Shown here: one piece after another, positions 47,729-57,700 of the stretch
Position numbering within the stretch: position 1 is the first letter of the stretch
How the letters are laid out: each line of letters begins with the position of its first letter
Source of the DNA: Margaritifera margaritifera
Lineage: Eukaryota; Mollusca; Bivalvia; Unionida; Margaritiferidae
Direction of reading: 5' to 3'
Length of the DNA: 64,000 bases
Assembly: GCA_029931535.1 (NCBI GenBank)
Contig: JAQPZY010001660.1
Location: 2,071,001-2,135,000 of the forward strand
Notes under the pieces: generated by a model
Seen by the model: only the letters and a program-made list of their open reading frames with translations
Databases searched by the model: none
Told to the model about the DNA's origin: nothing
Made by a program: the position numbers and the translations under genes

Positions 47729-47730
47729 TG

Positions 47731-48776
47731 CAGTGTTGCACCTATGATCCAAAGGTCTGGGGACACTGTGTCCCTCACCCTCCAGATTTGGGGGACACAC
47801 AACACTTTAAAATGACAAAGGAAAATTGTAGTACATAATGCACTAGAAGTGCTAAAAAATGAGATAATCTTATTTGCGTCGACAATTTTGCCACTTTAAC
47901 TTTCTCCTATTTTCCTTGACATTTACATGATTGCAATAAACGTTTTATCATGTGATCAAGTACGTCGTGAAAACATTAACATGTTTGAATATCTGGTTAA
48001 CCTGAAATGAACTGCACCATGGAATTTTTATAATTTAAAAGTATTAAATCATTAATCAAATGACAAATTGTGTATTTGCACAAATTAGTACCTTTTTTCA
48101 TTAATTCGGCCTGAGAATAAATTAAATCTTCACTGCCATAGGTGTGACTTTAACCTTGAAAATACGTTACAATAGCGGCGGTCAAAGACTTTAGCAACTT
48201 GGCCAACTACCACAAACCTTGAATGTTTTCATTTCCTTATTCATTGTTTTGAAATGGATATTCATTGTCATCTTTCAAGTTTTATCACTTTTAGCGACTT
48301 TGGCCATTGCTTGCGCCAACAGACATGGATACACATTTGCGAAGGAAAAGTTTAGGTATTTGTGAACACAAATGGCACTTGCATTACCGTCAAACCAACT
48401 CCTGAACTATTGAAAGCAGCAAAGACTGCATGTAATTAAAACTACATTCCACTGTCCAATGGATTTTAAAGACAGTAACCATTATATATTTTTGTATTTA
48501 ATGTGTGTGAGGTTGTGACCATGTTTGTGGTGATGTTATTTGACAATGCTAAGTCTACTATTTTTTTTTTTTTGTTTGTAAGTATATTAAATGCTTCTGA
48601 GAAAACAGATGGTATTCTCATTTATTCAGATTTGAATTTCCAGTCATTTGCTATCGGCTGATTTGAAAAGATAGCTTATTCTCATTTGGATGACGTCACT
48701 TTTGGGGGGTCACATGCACTGACCCCCCTTGGGACCTCAAAACACACTTTTTCAGTCTCAAAACCCCCCAACACTG
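47731..48776. mobile_element. hAT-like non-autonomous element, ~1.05 kb
   Basis: The left end CAGTGTTGCACC and the right end CCCCAACACTG are short inverted repeats of hAT type (CAGTGTT). The interior is AT-rich, with GGGGGGTCACATGCACTGAC and CCCCCCTTGGG near the right end. An 8-bp target duplication is not clear (CTCTGATG versus TCTGTTAA). No transposase ORF. Confidence 0.55.
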
Positions 48777-49734
48777 TCTGTTAATATGGCAAGTATGAGA
48801 TAGGCGAAAAGTTCATACTTCAGTGGTACAGTTACCATCTTAAATCAGTGCATATTAAATGAGAAATAGTGAAAATACAGTTATTGCATATTTAATATTT
48901 GATATAAGAAGAGTAGCATGCATTGGTACATACTTGCCTACAATGAATACTGTTGTTAAAGTATTAATACATGTACACATTGTCCGATGTCACTGCATCA
49001 ATATAAGTGAATCCATAATAATTCCATCACAAATACGTACAAAGAAGCATACGTTTTAGTAATTTCAGCATAGATCATGATGTGACTAAATTCAGTGCGA
49101 AGAAATAATCCAAAAATAATGTAAGGAAAGATCAAGAACATTTACTGTTCAGTATGTATGCATGTGTATGTGTCAAAGTCATTAAGCGGTGTCTGTATGC
49201 ATTTCAAACTGCTCGAATTTTGTCTGCCAGATTCCATATGAATCTGAATAATGAATGTAATTCTTTTCACTATAGCATGAATAATTGTGAACGAACAAAT
49301 GGAGTAATTTTTTTTTTTTCTATGGGAAGGGACGATATGACTCACTGGTCAGTTGATTGCGTAATATTTGTCTGACAACACGACCAAGTCACGTGCACAT
49401 GGAGGCAGCTTCATTATTTTGATGTTTGTATAAAGCAGTGTCTGATAATTTCACAGCCTTAAAGCTGCAAGATTCATATTGATGATTAGCAATGACTTAA
49501 TTATGTTGGTAAATTAACTGATTCAGGTGAGAAACCTTTTTTTTGGCCACTGCATCGTTTGGTGCTCAGTTGTGTATAATACAAAACATCTTTCCAAATT
49601 ATTAAATCAAACTTGTGTTTATTTTGGCACTAAAACTTTGTATTAATTAAGTACATTGGTGAAAATATTGTAACATTTTTGAGAGCCATGCCTCAATTGT
49701 GTTATGTCTGAATTCATGTTATAATGAGGCATGC
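48777..49734. other. Large intron, nothing recognised
   Basis: No repeat or coding signal seen. Confidence 0.5.
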
Positions 49735-50250
49735 TATTGCTGGGTTTCACTTTACTCGACAATATTTGACCACATTTACAGAAAGCATTCTGGCATGAAG
49801 TGCTTTTCAATTGATACAAATAATGCCAATCTGCCATCAAAAATGGTTGCTGTTAACAAAACTAGAAAAACCTTTAACAACTTCGTCTAAAGCACCAATT
49901 AACTATACAAATTTTGGACAGAAAGTGTCATATCTTGAATGCCTTAAGATTTATACACATGATACTGTTCCACCAGTAAATATGGCTGCTGTTAGTAAAA
50001 TCAGAAAAAATATTTACACAACTTAACCCCCAAAAACTACTGAACAAAATTTGACCAGCTTTGACACGAAGCATACTGGCATAGGGGCTTTTTAGTATTG
50101 GGCAAATGATGCTGATGTGCCATGAAATACAGATGAAGATATAAAAACTAGAAAACCGTGAAACAATTGTTTTCATAACATATGCAATCAACAGCATTGG
50201 AAGAAACTTCAACAGAAAGCATCCTACTGACCCAGATTTCTTGTTAGAGT
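49735..50250 (+). repeat. Repeat family Y, array 2 (fragment)
   Basis: Units with ACAGAAAGCATTCTGGCATG, CCATCAAAAATGGTTGCTGT and 'TAGAAAAACCTTTAACAACTT', ending AAGCATCCTACTGACCCAGA, the same right-hand part as at 55711. Both element ends are missing. Confidence 0.82.
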
Positions 50251-50645
50251 AAATGAAGGACTATTTAGAATCACAGGGTTGGAGTATTAGAAAAGAGTTT
50301 AAAACATGAAAAATTATTGTTACAATATAAGCTGCATAGATTTCAATAGAGTAGCTAAAAATAAAATAACAAAATAATACTCTTTAGGGTATAGAATAGT
50401 TGATTTATAATTTTAACTGAAGAAAAATATAAAAAACAATATAACGAGTAACTCTTTAACTTGATAATAATTTGCTAATACAACTACATTTATAAGACTA
50501 GTTTGTAATATACCAGTGGCTAGTATACTGGATTCCTACACAAAAGTACCTGGTTAAATTCTCAGACTTTACTCTCATTGACGAACAAAAACTAACGCAA
50601 GCCGCAAGGTGAAACTCCTTAAAGCATGGTTATCCTGACCAAACC
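50251..50645. other. Large intron, nothing recognised
   Basis: AT-rich, no feature seen. Confidence 0.5.
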
Positions 50646-50650
50646 AGAAA

Positions 50651-51265
50651 TGTTTTGCATCTCTGATGCACACCAATAATTATTTTACATAGGAAAAAGC
50701 TTTGCAGGAATTTACTAATAATGCAGTGTAGTCTCCAGGCTTAAGAACTAAAAGCATCTCTGATGCACACCAATAATTATTTTACATAGGAAAAAGCTTT
50801 GCAGGACTTTACTAATAATGCAGTGTAGTCTCCAGGCTTAAGAACTAAAAGCATCTCTGATGCACACCAATAATTATTTTACATAGGAAAAAGCTTTGCA
50901 GGACTTTACTAATAATGCAGTGTAGTCTCCAGGCTTAAGAACTAAAAGCATCTCTGATGCACACCAATCATTATTTTACATAGGAAAAAGCTTTGCAGGA
51001 CTTTACTAATAATGCAGTGTAGTCTCCAGGCTTAAGAACTAAAAGCATCTCTGATGCACACCAATAATTATTTTACATAGGAAAAAGCTTTGCAGGACTT
51101 TACTAATAATGCAGTGTAGTCTCCAGGCTTAAGAACTAAAAGCATCTCTGATGCACACCAATCATTATTTTACATAGGAAAAAGCTTTGCAGGACTTTAC
51201 TAATAATGCAGTGTAGTCTCCAGGCTTAAGAACTAAAAACGTCTCTGATGCACACCAATAAATGT
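50651..51265 (+). repeat. 97-bp tandem array, about 6.2 units
   Basis: GCATCTCTGATGCACACCAA starts at 50657, 50754, 50851, 50948, 51045 and 51142, with a partial unit at 51239: exact 97-bp spacing. Units are nearly identical. A single variant alternates in the last four units (AATAATTATT, AATCATTATT, AATAATTATT, AATCATTATT), suggesting recent growth by a 194-bp dimer. Confidence 0.97.
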
Positions 51266-51720
51266 ATCTAAGTATCAGCATTTCTTTATATATTTAATTG
51301 TGTGCAAGATAAAAGATTTTGCTTAAGCTTCTTTCTTGTAAAAACATGCCCTAGTTTATATATATAATTGCCAGAAAATGTTTGCTAAAAACGACCACAT
51401 TTGTAATTCTTGAATATTTTAAGCAGGTTTGATAAGTTTTGTTAAATACAGTTTAACAGTTGGTAGTATTACCATATTAAAGTGCCTGAAACATGTTTTG
51501 ATGTTAAAACATTTATTGTGCATTAATTTAAAGCATTTGATGTATTTAGTTCCAGTATGCACACATTATTTTAAATGTATATTTTGTATAATTTAGGTTT
51601 TAATAAAAAGAAATATGTAATAACCCAATATGCTTTCCTCCTGAAAAACTTCCAGATTTAATTACTAAGAACAAAGATACCATGACTTCAAAAAACAAAT
51701 CCTGAAAAATTTGGTAGTTA
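51266..51720. other. Large intron, nothing recognised
   Basis: AT-rich, no feature seen. Confidence 0.5.
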
Positions 51721-51724
51721 ATCC

Positions 51725-51810
51725 AGGCTGATCAGATGGTGGGACTCGAACCTGTAATCTTTTGGTCACATGACCAATGCCTTAATCACTGAGCCACTTT
51801 ATTTCCCTTG
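51725..51810 (-). repeat. tRNA-derived SINE head
   Basis: On the minus strand: TGGCTCAGTGATTAAGGCA (A box) and ACAGGTTCGAGTCCCAC (B box), about 30 bases apart. The T-arm stem and acceptor stem do not pair well and the anticodon stem is over-long (TTGGTCATGTGACCAA), so it is a tRNA-derived SINE rather than a tRNA gene. The downstream body (GATCAGCCTGGATTAACTAC) leads into A/T-rich sequence. Confidence 0.7.
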
Positions 51811-52057
51811 GGTGCAGATCTCGATGGTTTCTAAGTTATGACTCTAGGGGCAGGACCCCAGTGGGCTAAGAACAGACACAGGAATCTTGGCTGATTGCAC
51901 AGATTAACTCCCCTTGTAATGCCAAGTTGGTGTATATACTTTAAGGGTGAGGCTATAAACAGCTTTTAAGTTATGAATTAGGGCCCAGGGTCTGGGATAA
52001 ATCCAGTGGACAGAGCTGTCTGTATAAGTGATTTGTCCTTTTTATGCTGAGAATGTG

Positions 52058-52059
<2 letters not shown>

Positions 52060-52128
<69 letters not shown>
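52060..52128 (+). repeat. (AT)n microsatellite
   Basis: About 34 AT dinucleotides without interruption. Confidence 0.97.
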
Positions 52129-52131
<3 letters not shown>

Positions 52132-52365
52132 TGCTCTAGGAAAGAAGATACATCACAATAACATTAATCAACACTGTTGCAACTATGTCCTCCAAGCTTT
52201 TCTTTCTCATCTACAGCTGCAATACATGTGTGAATTTGCTTTCACAAGTTGACATCTTGGGCATCTTATTTTGAAATATTAATTATAGATTTAACCAAAC
52301 TTGACATGTGAGTATGTCTTGACACTTTCTACGACGAGTTCAGTGATCTTCTATCCATGATACCA

Positions 52366-53690
52366 TCTAATCATACCATCTGCACATGATGTAGTCTTTA
52401 GGCTGAAATACCAAACCTTGTACGCTCAAAAACCAAACTTCATTCTACCTTTTGGCATATGAATTCATCCCCACTTAGAAATAGCAAAAATCAGTGTTGG
52501 AAATACTGAAAAATTCTATGTTATAAAATCACCACCTTGGTTATCAAAATATCCCAAAATTATATTGATCTCTGACAATTCAAAAAGTCCTGAACAAACA
52601 CTCTGCTTTTTCAAAGTAAATTCAACAAAATCAGAGCCTCCTATCATAACCATATGTACCTGTATACAGATGGAGAGGCTTCAATGCAGTTTGAGGATTT
52701 GTGTAGACAAAGTTGGAGCTGCCATTGCAACACCCCATGACACGGATCTCCAGCCAGTTACTAGATAAGGCCTCCATTTTTACCACAGAAATTACAGTCA
52801 TACACAAATCCTTGAACTGCATTGAAGCCTCTCCAAAAACAAATTTTATGATTTCGGATTCCCTTTCCACACTGAAAGCCTTGCAAAACCTTTAAACTGA
52901 TAATCTGTTAATATCCAAGTTCTTACAGAAGCATGATTTGCTCATACAGTCGGAAAAAAGTATTCTGTACTGCATGTTGCCTAGTCACATTGGTATTAAG
53001 GGTATTGAAAGGGCAGATAGCAGCCAACGTTTATAAAATGGAAGATTCCATATACTGACTTAAAACATTATATAAGTCAGCATGTTCTTCATACTTGGCA
53101 AAATACATGTATATGGACTGAAAACACTGCAAACAAGCTTCAGGACATCAAACCCACTATTGGACAGTGGCATCCCTCATATAAAACAAATCGTAGAGAT
53201 GAGGTTATATTGTGCTGATCACATATCTGACATGCATACCTGACTTGTGCATACCTCCTGAAAGGTGAACCTCGACCAGAGTACATAGCGTGACAGTGGA
53301 ACAATTCTTATCAAGTGTGTTGATTTCTGACCAGTAAGACAGAAGTGTTTTGATGTGAACTTGATGAAGAAACTGTATGATGATGTGCCACCCAAGAAAA
53401 TAGTGGACTTCTTGAGAGAATGCGGTTTATATCAAAAATTTTGACCATATGTTTTAAGGATTTTACATCTGTTACCTTTATCTTTTCTTTTTTTTTATAT
53501 CTTTTACAGAATTTTAACATCTTTACTTTTTATATTTTATTTTGTAGTATGTCATGTTTACATTATTTGGAAGGGTGTATCTTCTAAGATTTTGTGCAAT
53601 TTTCTTTTTACAGTTTCAGAACTTTGCTTTTAGTTGGCACCATATAGCCACTATTGAGTTGATATGTCATTAAACACCAATACAAAGATG
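52366..53690 (+). mobile_element. 5'-truncated LINE (non-LTR retrotransposon) with RNase H domain
   Basis: It is flanked by an exact 15-bp direct repeat CTATCCATGATACCA (52351-52365 and 53691-53705), a target-site duplication. In broken frames it encodes an RNase H: VGAAIATPHDTDLQ (52708), DKASIFTTEITVIHKSLNCI, ISDSLSTLKALQNL (catalytic Asp), LPSHIGIKGIERAD (last His/Asp). A downstream C-terminal region ends KIVDFLREC. A T-rich 3' UTR ends TTAAACACCAATACAAAG. LINEs with a C-terminal RNase H belong to I-like clades; the exact clade is not assigned. RT and endonuclease are missing through 5' truncation. Confidence 0.88.
52680..53445 (+). pseudogene. LINE RNase H and C-terminal remnant
   Basis: The RNase H domain covers about 52680-53030 and the conserved tail to about 53445. 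Stops and frameshifts occur between blocks, such as between HDTDLQPV and DKASIF. In a complete element it would degrade the RNA of the RNA-DNA hybrid during target-primed reverse transcription. Confidence 0.85.
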
Positions 53691-53933
53691 CTATCCATGA
53701 TACCAAGTTCAAGTTCAAAGACCATGACAAAGATTTTTGTACTGCTTTTATCTGGTGAAAATGTTAACTCGAGGAACTATTTTCAAAAGGTTTCGATATA
53801 CAGCAGTTAAAAAGAATAAAAGGATGGAGGAAACGGACTTCCTTTGGGTTCCTGAAAATTCTTTTAAGCCAGTAGAGCATCAGTCCCTTAAAGGTACCCT
53901 TGTTGGTTAAGATGTTTTACTCTTTTCCCACAG

Positions 53934-54080
53934 GAGCCATCACCATTGCTAATGAAAGTGTCGGAGGAATCTGTGGCAGATACAGATGAAATACATGATG
54001 TTGTAGTGAGCACGGCTTCAGAGTCACTGAACACTTCCATGGAAGAGACACCGTTACCTGCAGAAAAATCTCAGAAAAAG
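53934..54080 (+). CDS. PBRM1: PBRM1 exon l: EPSPLL segment and acidic tail
   Basis: The acceptor is CTTTTCCCACAG before 53934 and the donor GTCAGG is at 54081. The exon is 147 nt, phase 0. The first residues, EPSPLL, continue exactly from exon k as in human (KEPSPLL), which anchors the 20-kb intron. After this the sequence diverges: Met-Lys-Val, then an acidic Ser/Thr/Glu-rich stretch (SEESVADTDEIHDVVVSTAS) and a Lys-rich end. The helical Glu/Lys-rich region I recall in human at this point is not evident. Confidence 0.92.
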
Positions 54081-54129
54081 GTCAGGACGGTAAAAATATT
54101 TTTTATTATGTCCATCACAAATGGGTAAG

Positions 54130-54300
54130 AGACATATAGTATTCCCACTGTTCATCCATTTGTATGTCTGTAAGTCCAGTTCACTTTTGAGTTTAGGGCA
54201 CTTTGGTGGGGCAGTCATGTTCTATGAATACATTTCTAGTTCATTTCTGAAATTAATCCAGAGACTTTTTTTCTCTGATGTTTGTTTTCATTTATAGAAA
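54130..54300. other. Intron after exon l; dispersed repeat copy
   Basis: GGGCAGTCATGTTCTATGAA and ATACATTTCTAGTTCATTTC parallel 4140-4180 in the exon b-c intron. Confidence 0.55.
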
Positions 54301-54829
54301 TACACCAGATCTCTTTAGCTCACCTGGCTGTAAGGTCAAGTGAGCTTATGGTATGGCCCTAGATCAAATGTTCATCATCCATCGTGCATCCATCAATAAT
54401 TGATATTTTCAACCTCTTCATCAAAACCATTGGACCAGTTTAAACCAAATCTAACAGAAATCATCCTGGCTTGAAGAACTTTTAATTTTATACAATTGAT
54501 GTTGATCCACCATCAAATATGGCTGCTGTTACTAAAAATAGAAAAACCTTTAAACTTCTCTGAAATCTTGAAACATAATTTGACCAAATTTCACAGAATG
54601 CATCCTTGCATAAAGGGCTCTTAAGTTTGTACAAATGATGCCAATCTGCCTCAGATATGGCTGCCATTACTAAAAGAGATTAAACCTTTAAGCAACTTCT
54701 CAAAAACCAGTGAACAGAATTTGACAAGTTTGTACAAATAATGCTTAGTCATCATCAGATATGGTCACTGTTTCTGAAAATAGAAAAACATTGAAATGAC
54801 TTCTCAAACAATACTTAACAAAATAATGT

Positions 54830-55115
54830 GAACTCAATTAAGGAACTTTATGATGATGTACCACCAAAAAAATCTTGGACTATTTGAGGGAATGCAGTGT
54901 ATGTAAAGGATTTTTTATTTTTTTACCCTTATATTTTATTTTATATACATTTTATAGAATTTAAATATCTTTACCTTTTATCTTTTATCTTGTAGTACTT
55001 CTTGTCATTATTTATTTGTAAGGGTTTATCTTCCTAATGTTTTTTGTGCAATACATTTAAAGAACTTAACTTTTAATTGCCTCTATATAGCAATTTTGTG
55101 ATGATGTGCCTGTAA
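54830..55115 (+). mobile_element. LINE 3' end fragment nested in family Y element
   Basis: TTAAGGAACTTTATGATGAT, CCACCAAAAAAATCTTGGAC and the T-rich UTR with TTTTATCTTTTATCTTGTAG match the 3' end of the LINE at 53355-53680. It is much shorter, consistent with severe 5' truncation. Confidence 0.8.
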
Positions 55116-55262
55116 ATGCTAATTATATACATACACACATGAACAGAATCTAACAAATATTTAAATGCTAATTACAGACATACACACATCAACAGAATCT
55201 AATAAATATTTAAATGCTAATTACAGACATACACACATCAACAGAATGTAACCAATATTTAC
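55115..55262 (+). repeat. 49-bp tandem repeat, 3 units
   Basis: AATGCTAATTA(T/C)A(T/G)ACATAC starts at 55115, 55164 and 55213. Each unit ends with AACAGAATCTAA-AAATATTT, a piece of the family Y unit, so the array formed across the LINE/family Y junction. Confidence 0.9.
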
Positions 55263-55812
55263 TGAAAACATCCTGGCGTAAAGGACTTTAGAATTTGTAC
55301 AACTATGTAAATCTGCCATCAATCATGGCTGCTGTTACTAAAATGGGAAAACCTTAAATAATTTCTCAAAAACTTCTCCACAGTATTTGACCAAATTTGA
55401 CACAATGTGTCCTAGCTTGAAGGCCTTTCAAATTTGTACAAATGATACTGATCCACCATCAAATATGGCCAGAATTACTAAAAATAGAAAATATTTTAAC
55501 AATTTTATCTTTTAAAAAAAAAAAACGTTTAGTAGAATTTGACCAACTTTAACAGAAAGCATTCTGGCATAAGGCCTTTCAATATTGGACAAATGATGCT
55601 GATGTGCCATCAAAATATGGATGAAGATGCAAAAAAAATTGAAAAAAACTTGAAACAATTGTATTTATAACATATTCAGTCAACAGCATTGGAATAAATT
55701 TCTACAGAAAGCATCCTACTGACACAGATTTCTTGGCCAACTGCTCTTGCATTTGGATAATAGGCAGATGTCGGCCAGGTGAGCAATTTTATACCCACTT
55801 GGACCTCTTGTT

Positions 55813-56350
55813 TGTGACACCATTGTTTTTCTTCTTATAAGTAATAAATTATTGATGTAATATTCCTTTTGTCCATCACAAGTTTTAGAAAAAATTATTT
55901 GTTTTTCAAATTTTCTCATCATAGATATCCGTCCTGGTACATGTACATGTATTAACCAGTCTGAAGTTTTTTTTTAATCATTCATTTTTGGATTTGCTTG
56001 GTATTTATCCTTATATTTTTTTGAATGTCAAGGATAGACCGAGTCCTTAAACAGTGGGGTGTTTTGTTTTTCTGCAGGAAAATGTGTCATAAAAGGTGTT
56101 ACAACATTTATCTCTGTAATTTTTGCAGCTTTATTTCTAACATTTTGGGAATCAATTAGGTTAAGATTTTTAATATGAGACTGTAAATATGGTCCAAGTA
56201 AACTGAATTTCTCTGGGCTCTGTACTCATATATTTAAGTGAAGCAGGGTGATGATCGGTCTTGATATGCTACAGCATAAAATCTTGATATATCCCATGAG
56301 AATTGTGTATTCTTAATTATATATTACATATATAATGTATCTCATTCAAG
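55813..56350. other. Intron between exons l and m, nothing recognised
   Basis: No repeat or coding signal seen. Confidence 0.55.
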
Positions 56351-56398
56351 GTGTCATCTGATGATTCCCGCCAACAAACTGACAGTAAAAAAACTAAG
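56351..56398 (+). CDS. PBRM1: PBRM1 candidate small exon m (16 codons)
   Basis: The exon is 48 nt, phase 0 at both ends, between acceptor ATTCAAG and donor GTGATG at 56399. It encodes VSSDDSRQQTDSKKTK, a polar Ser/Asp/Lys segment in keeping with a linker before an HMG box. The acceptor has a weak pyrimidine tract and the composition is easy to get by chance, so transcript evidence is needed. It could be an alternatively spliced exon. Confidence 0.5.
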
Positions 56399-57384
56399 GT
56401 GATGAAAACGCATGATTCAGTTTCAGCTTGTTTTAGTCCTGCTACAAGCCTTATTAAAAACTACTGTCCTACCCTCTACCAAAGCTTTCTTCTTTTAGAA
56501 AACTCTCACTTATATTATTACATGATGTACTCATATACCTAGTGTGCAGCTTTTTAATTTCTTGTGTGTACCGTCATCCTTCATGTATACCATTTTATAT
56601 TTACTTCCAGAAGAAAGTCTATATGGGCATTTTTCTTCAATGGTGCCTGACTTGATTGGATAAGGAAAATGGGGAATAGATTTTAGTTTGTTTTTTTAAA
56701 ATATAAATCCAGTCCTGGTTTTGGGAATCATTAAAAAAAAGACAAGAATGAGCATGGGTTAATCACTTGTGAAATGTAGTATCCAAGGGGTTTTTCACCA
56801 ATTCATACACAAAACCATATGTATCTTTTGTTCTGAGTTAGCAGAAAGAATGAGTTTGATAACTGCCAAGATGTATTCATAAGTCATATCAAACAAGTTT
56901 TTTCTTCTGACTCAGAACACAACACAAATGCGGTTTTGAATTTATGTATTCAGAATGAATTGGGATTTATAAAAGTTTGATTCACTGCATACAAAAATAT
57001 TGATGCGCAGATGTCAGAGCAGACACTAAAGTAGTTTTACTCTGGGTGTGTGATACGGAAATACGGATTGAACATGTGTATCAAATGCATGATCAACCAT
57101 GTAATTTTATATGGGTATGTCATAAATACTTGGATTATACTTGGTTTGCCAGAAGTTTGCATTTGATGATCAAGTGCAGTATGGATACATCTTACATAAA
57201 GTGTTGTAGGGACAGGTGACCTATCAAATAATTATTATAGTAATGAAAACAGCGATATCAATCCATAAGAAGTAAATTGTTAATAAATGATGGTTACAGT
57301 GGTTATTGGATTGTTTTAAAGTAAATTGTTAATAAATGAGGGTTACTGTGGTTATGGGATTGTTTTCCTATGGAATTTAAGTTG
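56399..57384. other. Intron after exon m; short duplicated segment
   Basis: GTAAATTGTTAATAAATGA followed by GGTTAC-GTGGTTAT-GGATTG occurs at about 57271 and 57321. Nothing else seen. Confidence 0.55.
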
Positions 57385-57617
57385 GAGATGTGATAATTAG
57401 GACATCTACAGAAAGAAATAGACTGAACAATGTGATGTGATAATTAGGACATCTACAGATTGAAATAGACTGAACAATGAGATGTGATAATTAGGACATC
57501 TACAGATAGAAATAGACTGAACAATGAGATGTGATAATTAGGACATCTGCATATTGAAATAGACTGAACAATGAGATGTGATAATTAGGACATCTACAGA
57601 TTGAAATAGACTGAAAT
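57385..57617 (+). repeat. 47-bp tandem array, 5 units
   Basis: TGATAATTAGGACATCT starts at 57391, 57438, 57485, 57532 and 57579 with exact 47-bp spacing. Units end GAAATAGACTGAACAATGAG. Confidence 0.96.
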
Positions 57618-57700
57618 TGTTCTTTGTACGTTTCTTGCAGACTTTAGTGTCAAGATTTTTTTCTGAAGAATGAACATTGTTATCATATTATTGGTAGCAT

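Larger units (their letters stand above)
52290..53905 (+). repeat. Family X tail interrupted by a LINE
   Basis: 52290-52365 plus 53706-53905 together parallel 17390-17650 (TTCAGTGATCTTCTATCCAT ... AGTTCAAAGACC ... AAAGAATAAAAGG). The middle is the LINE insertion. The right end abuts exon l within about 30 bp of its acceptor. Confidence 0.8.
54317..55812 (+). mobile_element. Repeat family Y, element with both ends (~1.5 kb)
   Basis: It starts TCTTTAGCTCACCTGGC, then TGTAAGGTCAAGTGAGCTTA, which folds into a terminal hairpin (GCTCACcTGg / cCAaGTGAGC type). It ends GGCCAGGTGAGCAATTTTAT ... GGACCTCTTG. Between the ends are ~140-bp diverged units and a nested LINE tail at 54830-55115. No ORF of its own. 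It is the best-delimited member of this family here. Confidence 0.75.
2010..56398 (+). other. PBRM1: PBRM1 (polybromo-1/BAF180) gene, partial: 13 exons in this window
   Basis: Polybromo-1 is the nuclear PBAF (SWI/SNF) subunit that reads acetylated histones through bromodomains and carries two BAH domains and an HMG box. I joined thirteen exons by GT/AG borders and phase: 2010-2228, 3727-3806, 6292-6430, 9496-9597, 9944-10018, 16282-16428, 17974-18055, 20599-20674, 22139-22311, 25648-25745, 33633-33704, 53934-54080, 56351-56398. All phases fit and no stop interrupts the 486 codons. Their order matches the human protein as I remember it: end of bromodomain 6, linker, BAH1, linker, BAH2, then the 'KKPI..P.KEPSPLL' segment. 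The promoter, earlier bromodomains, HMG box and C terminus lie outside. Introns occupy almost all of the span and are dominated by mobile elements. Confidence 0.95.

Noticed and set aside
50651..51265. CRISPR-like regular repeats
   Set aside because: Head-to-tail 97-bp tandem units with no unique spacers, in a eukaryotic intron.
51725..51810. Functional tRNA gene on the minus strand
   Set aside because: A and B boxes are present but acceptor and T stems do not pair and the anticodon arm is abnormal.
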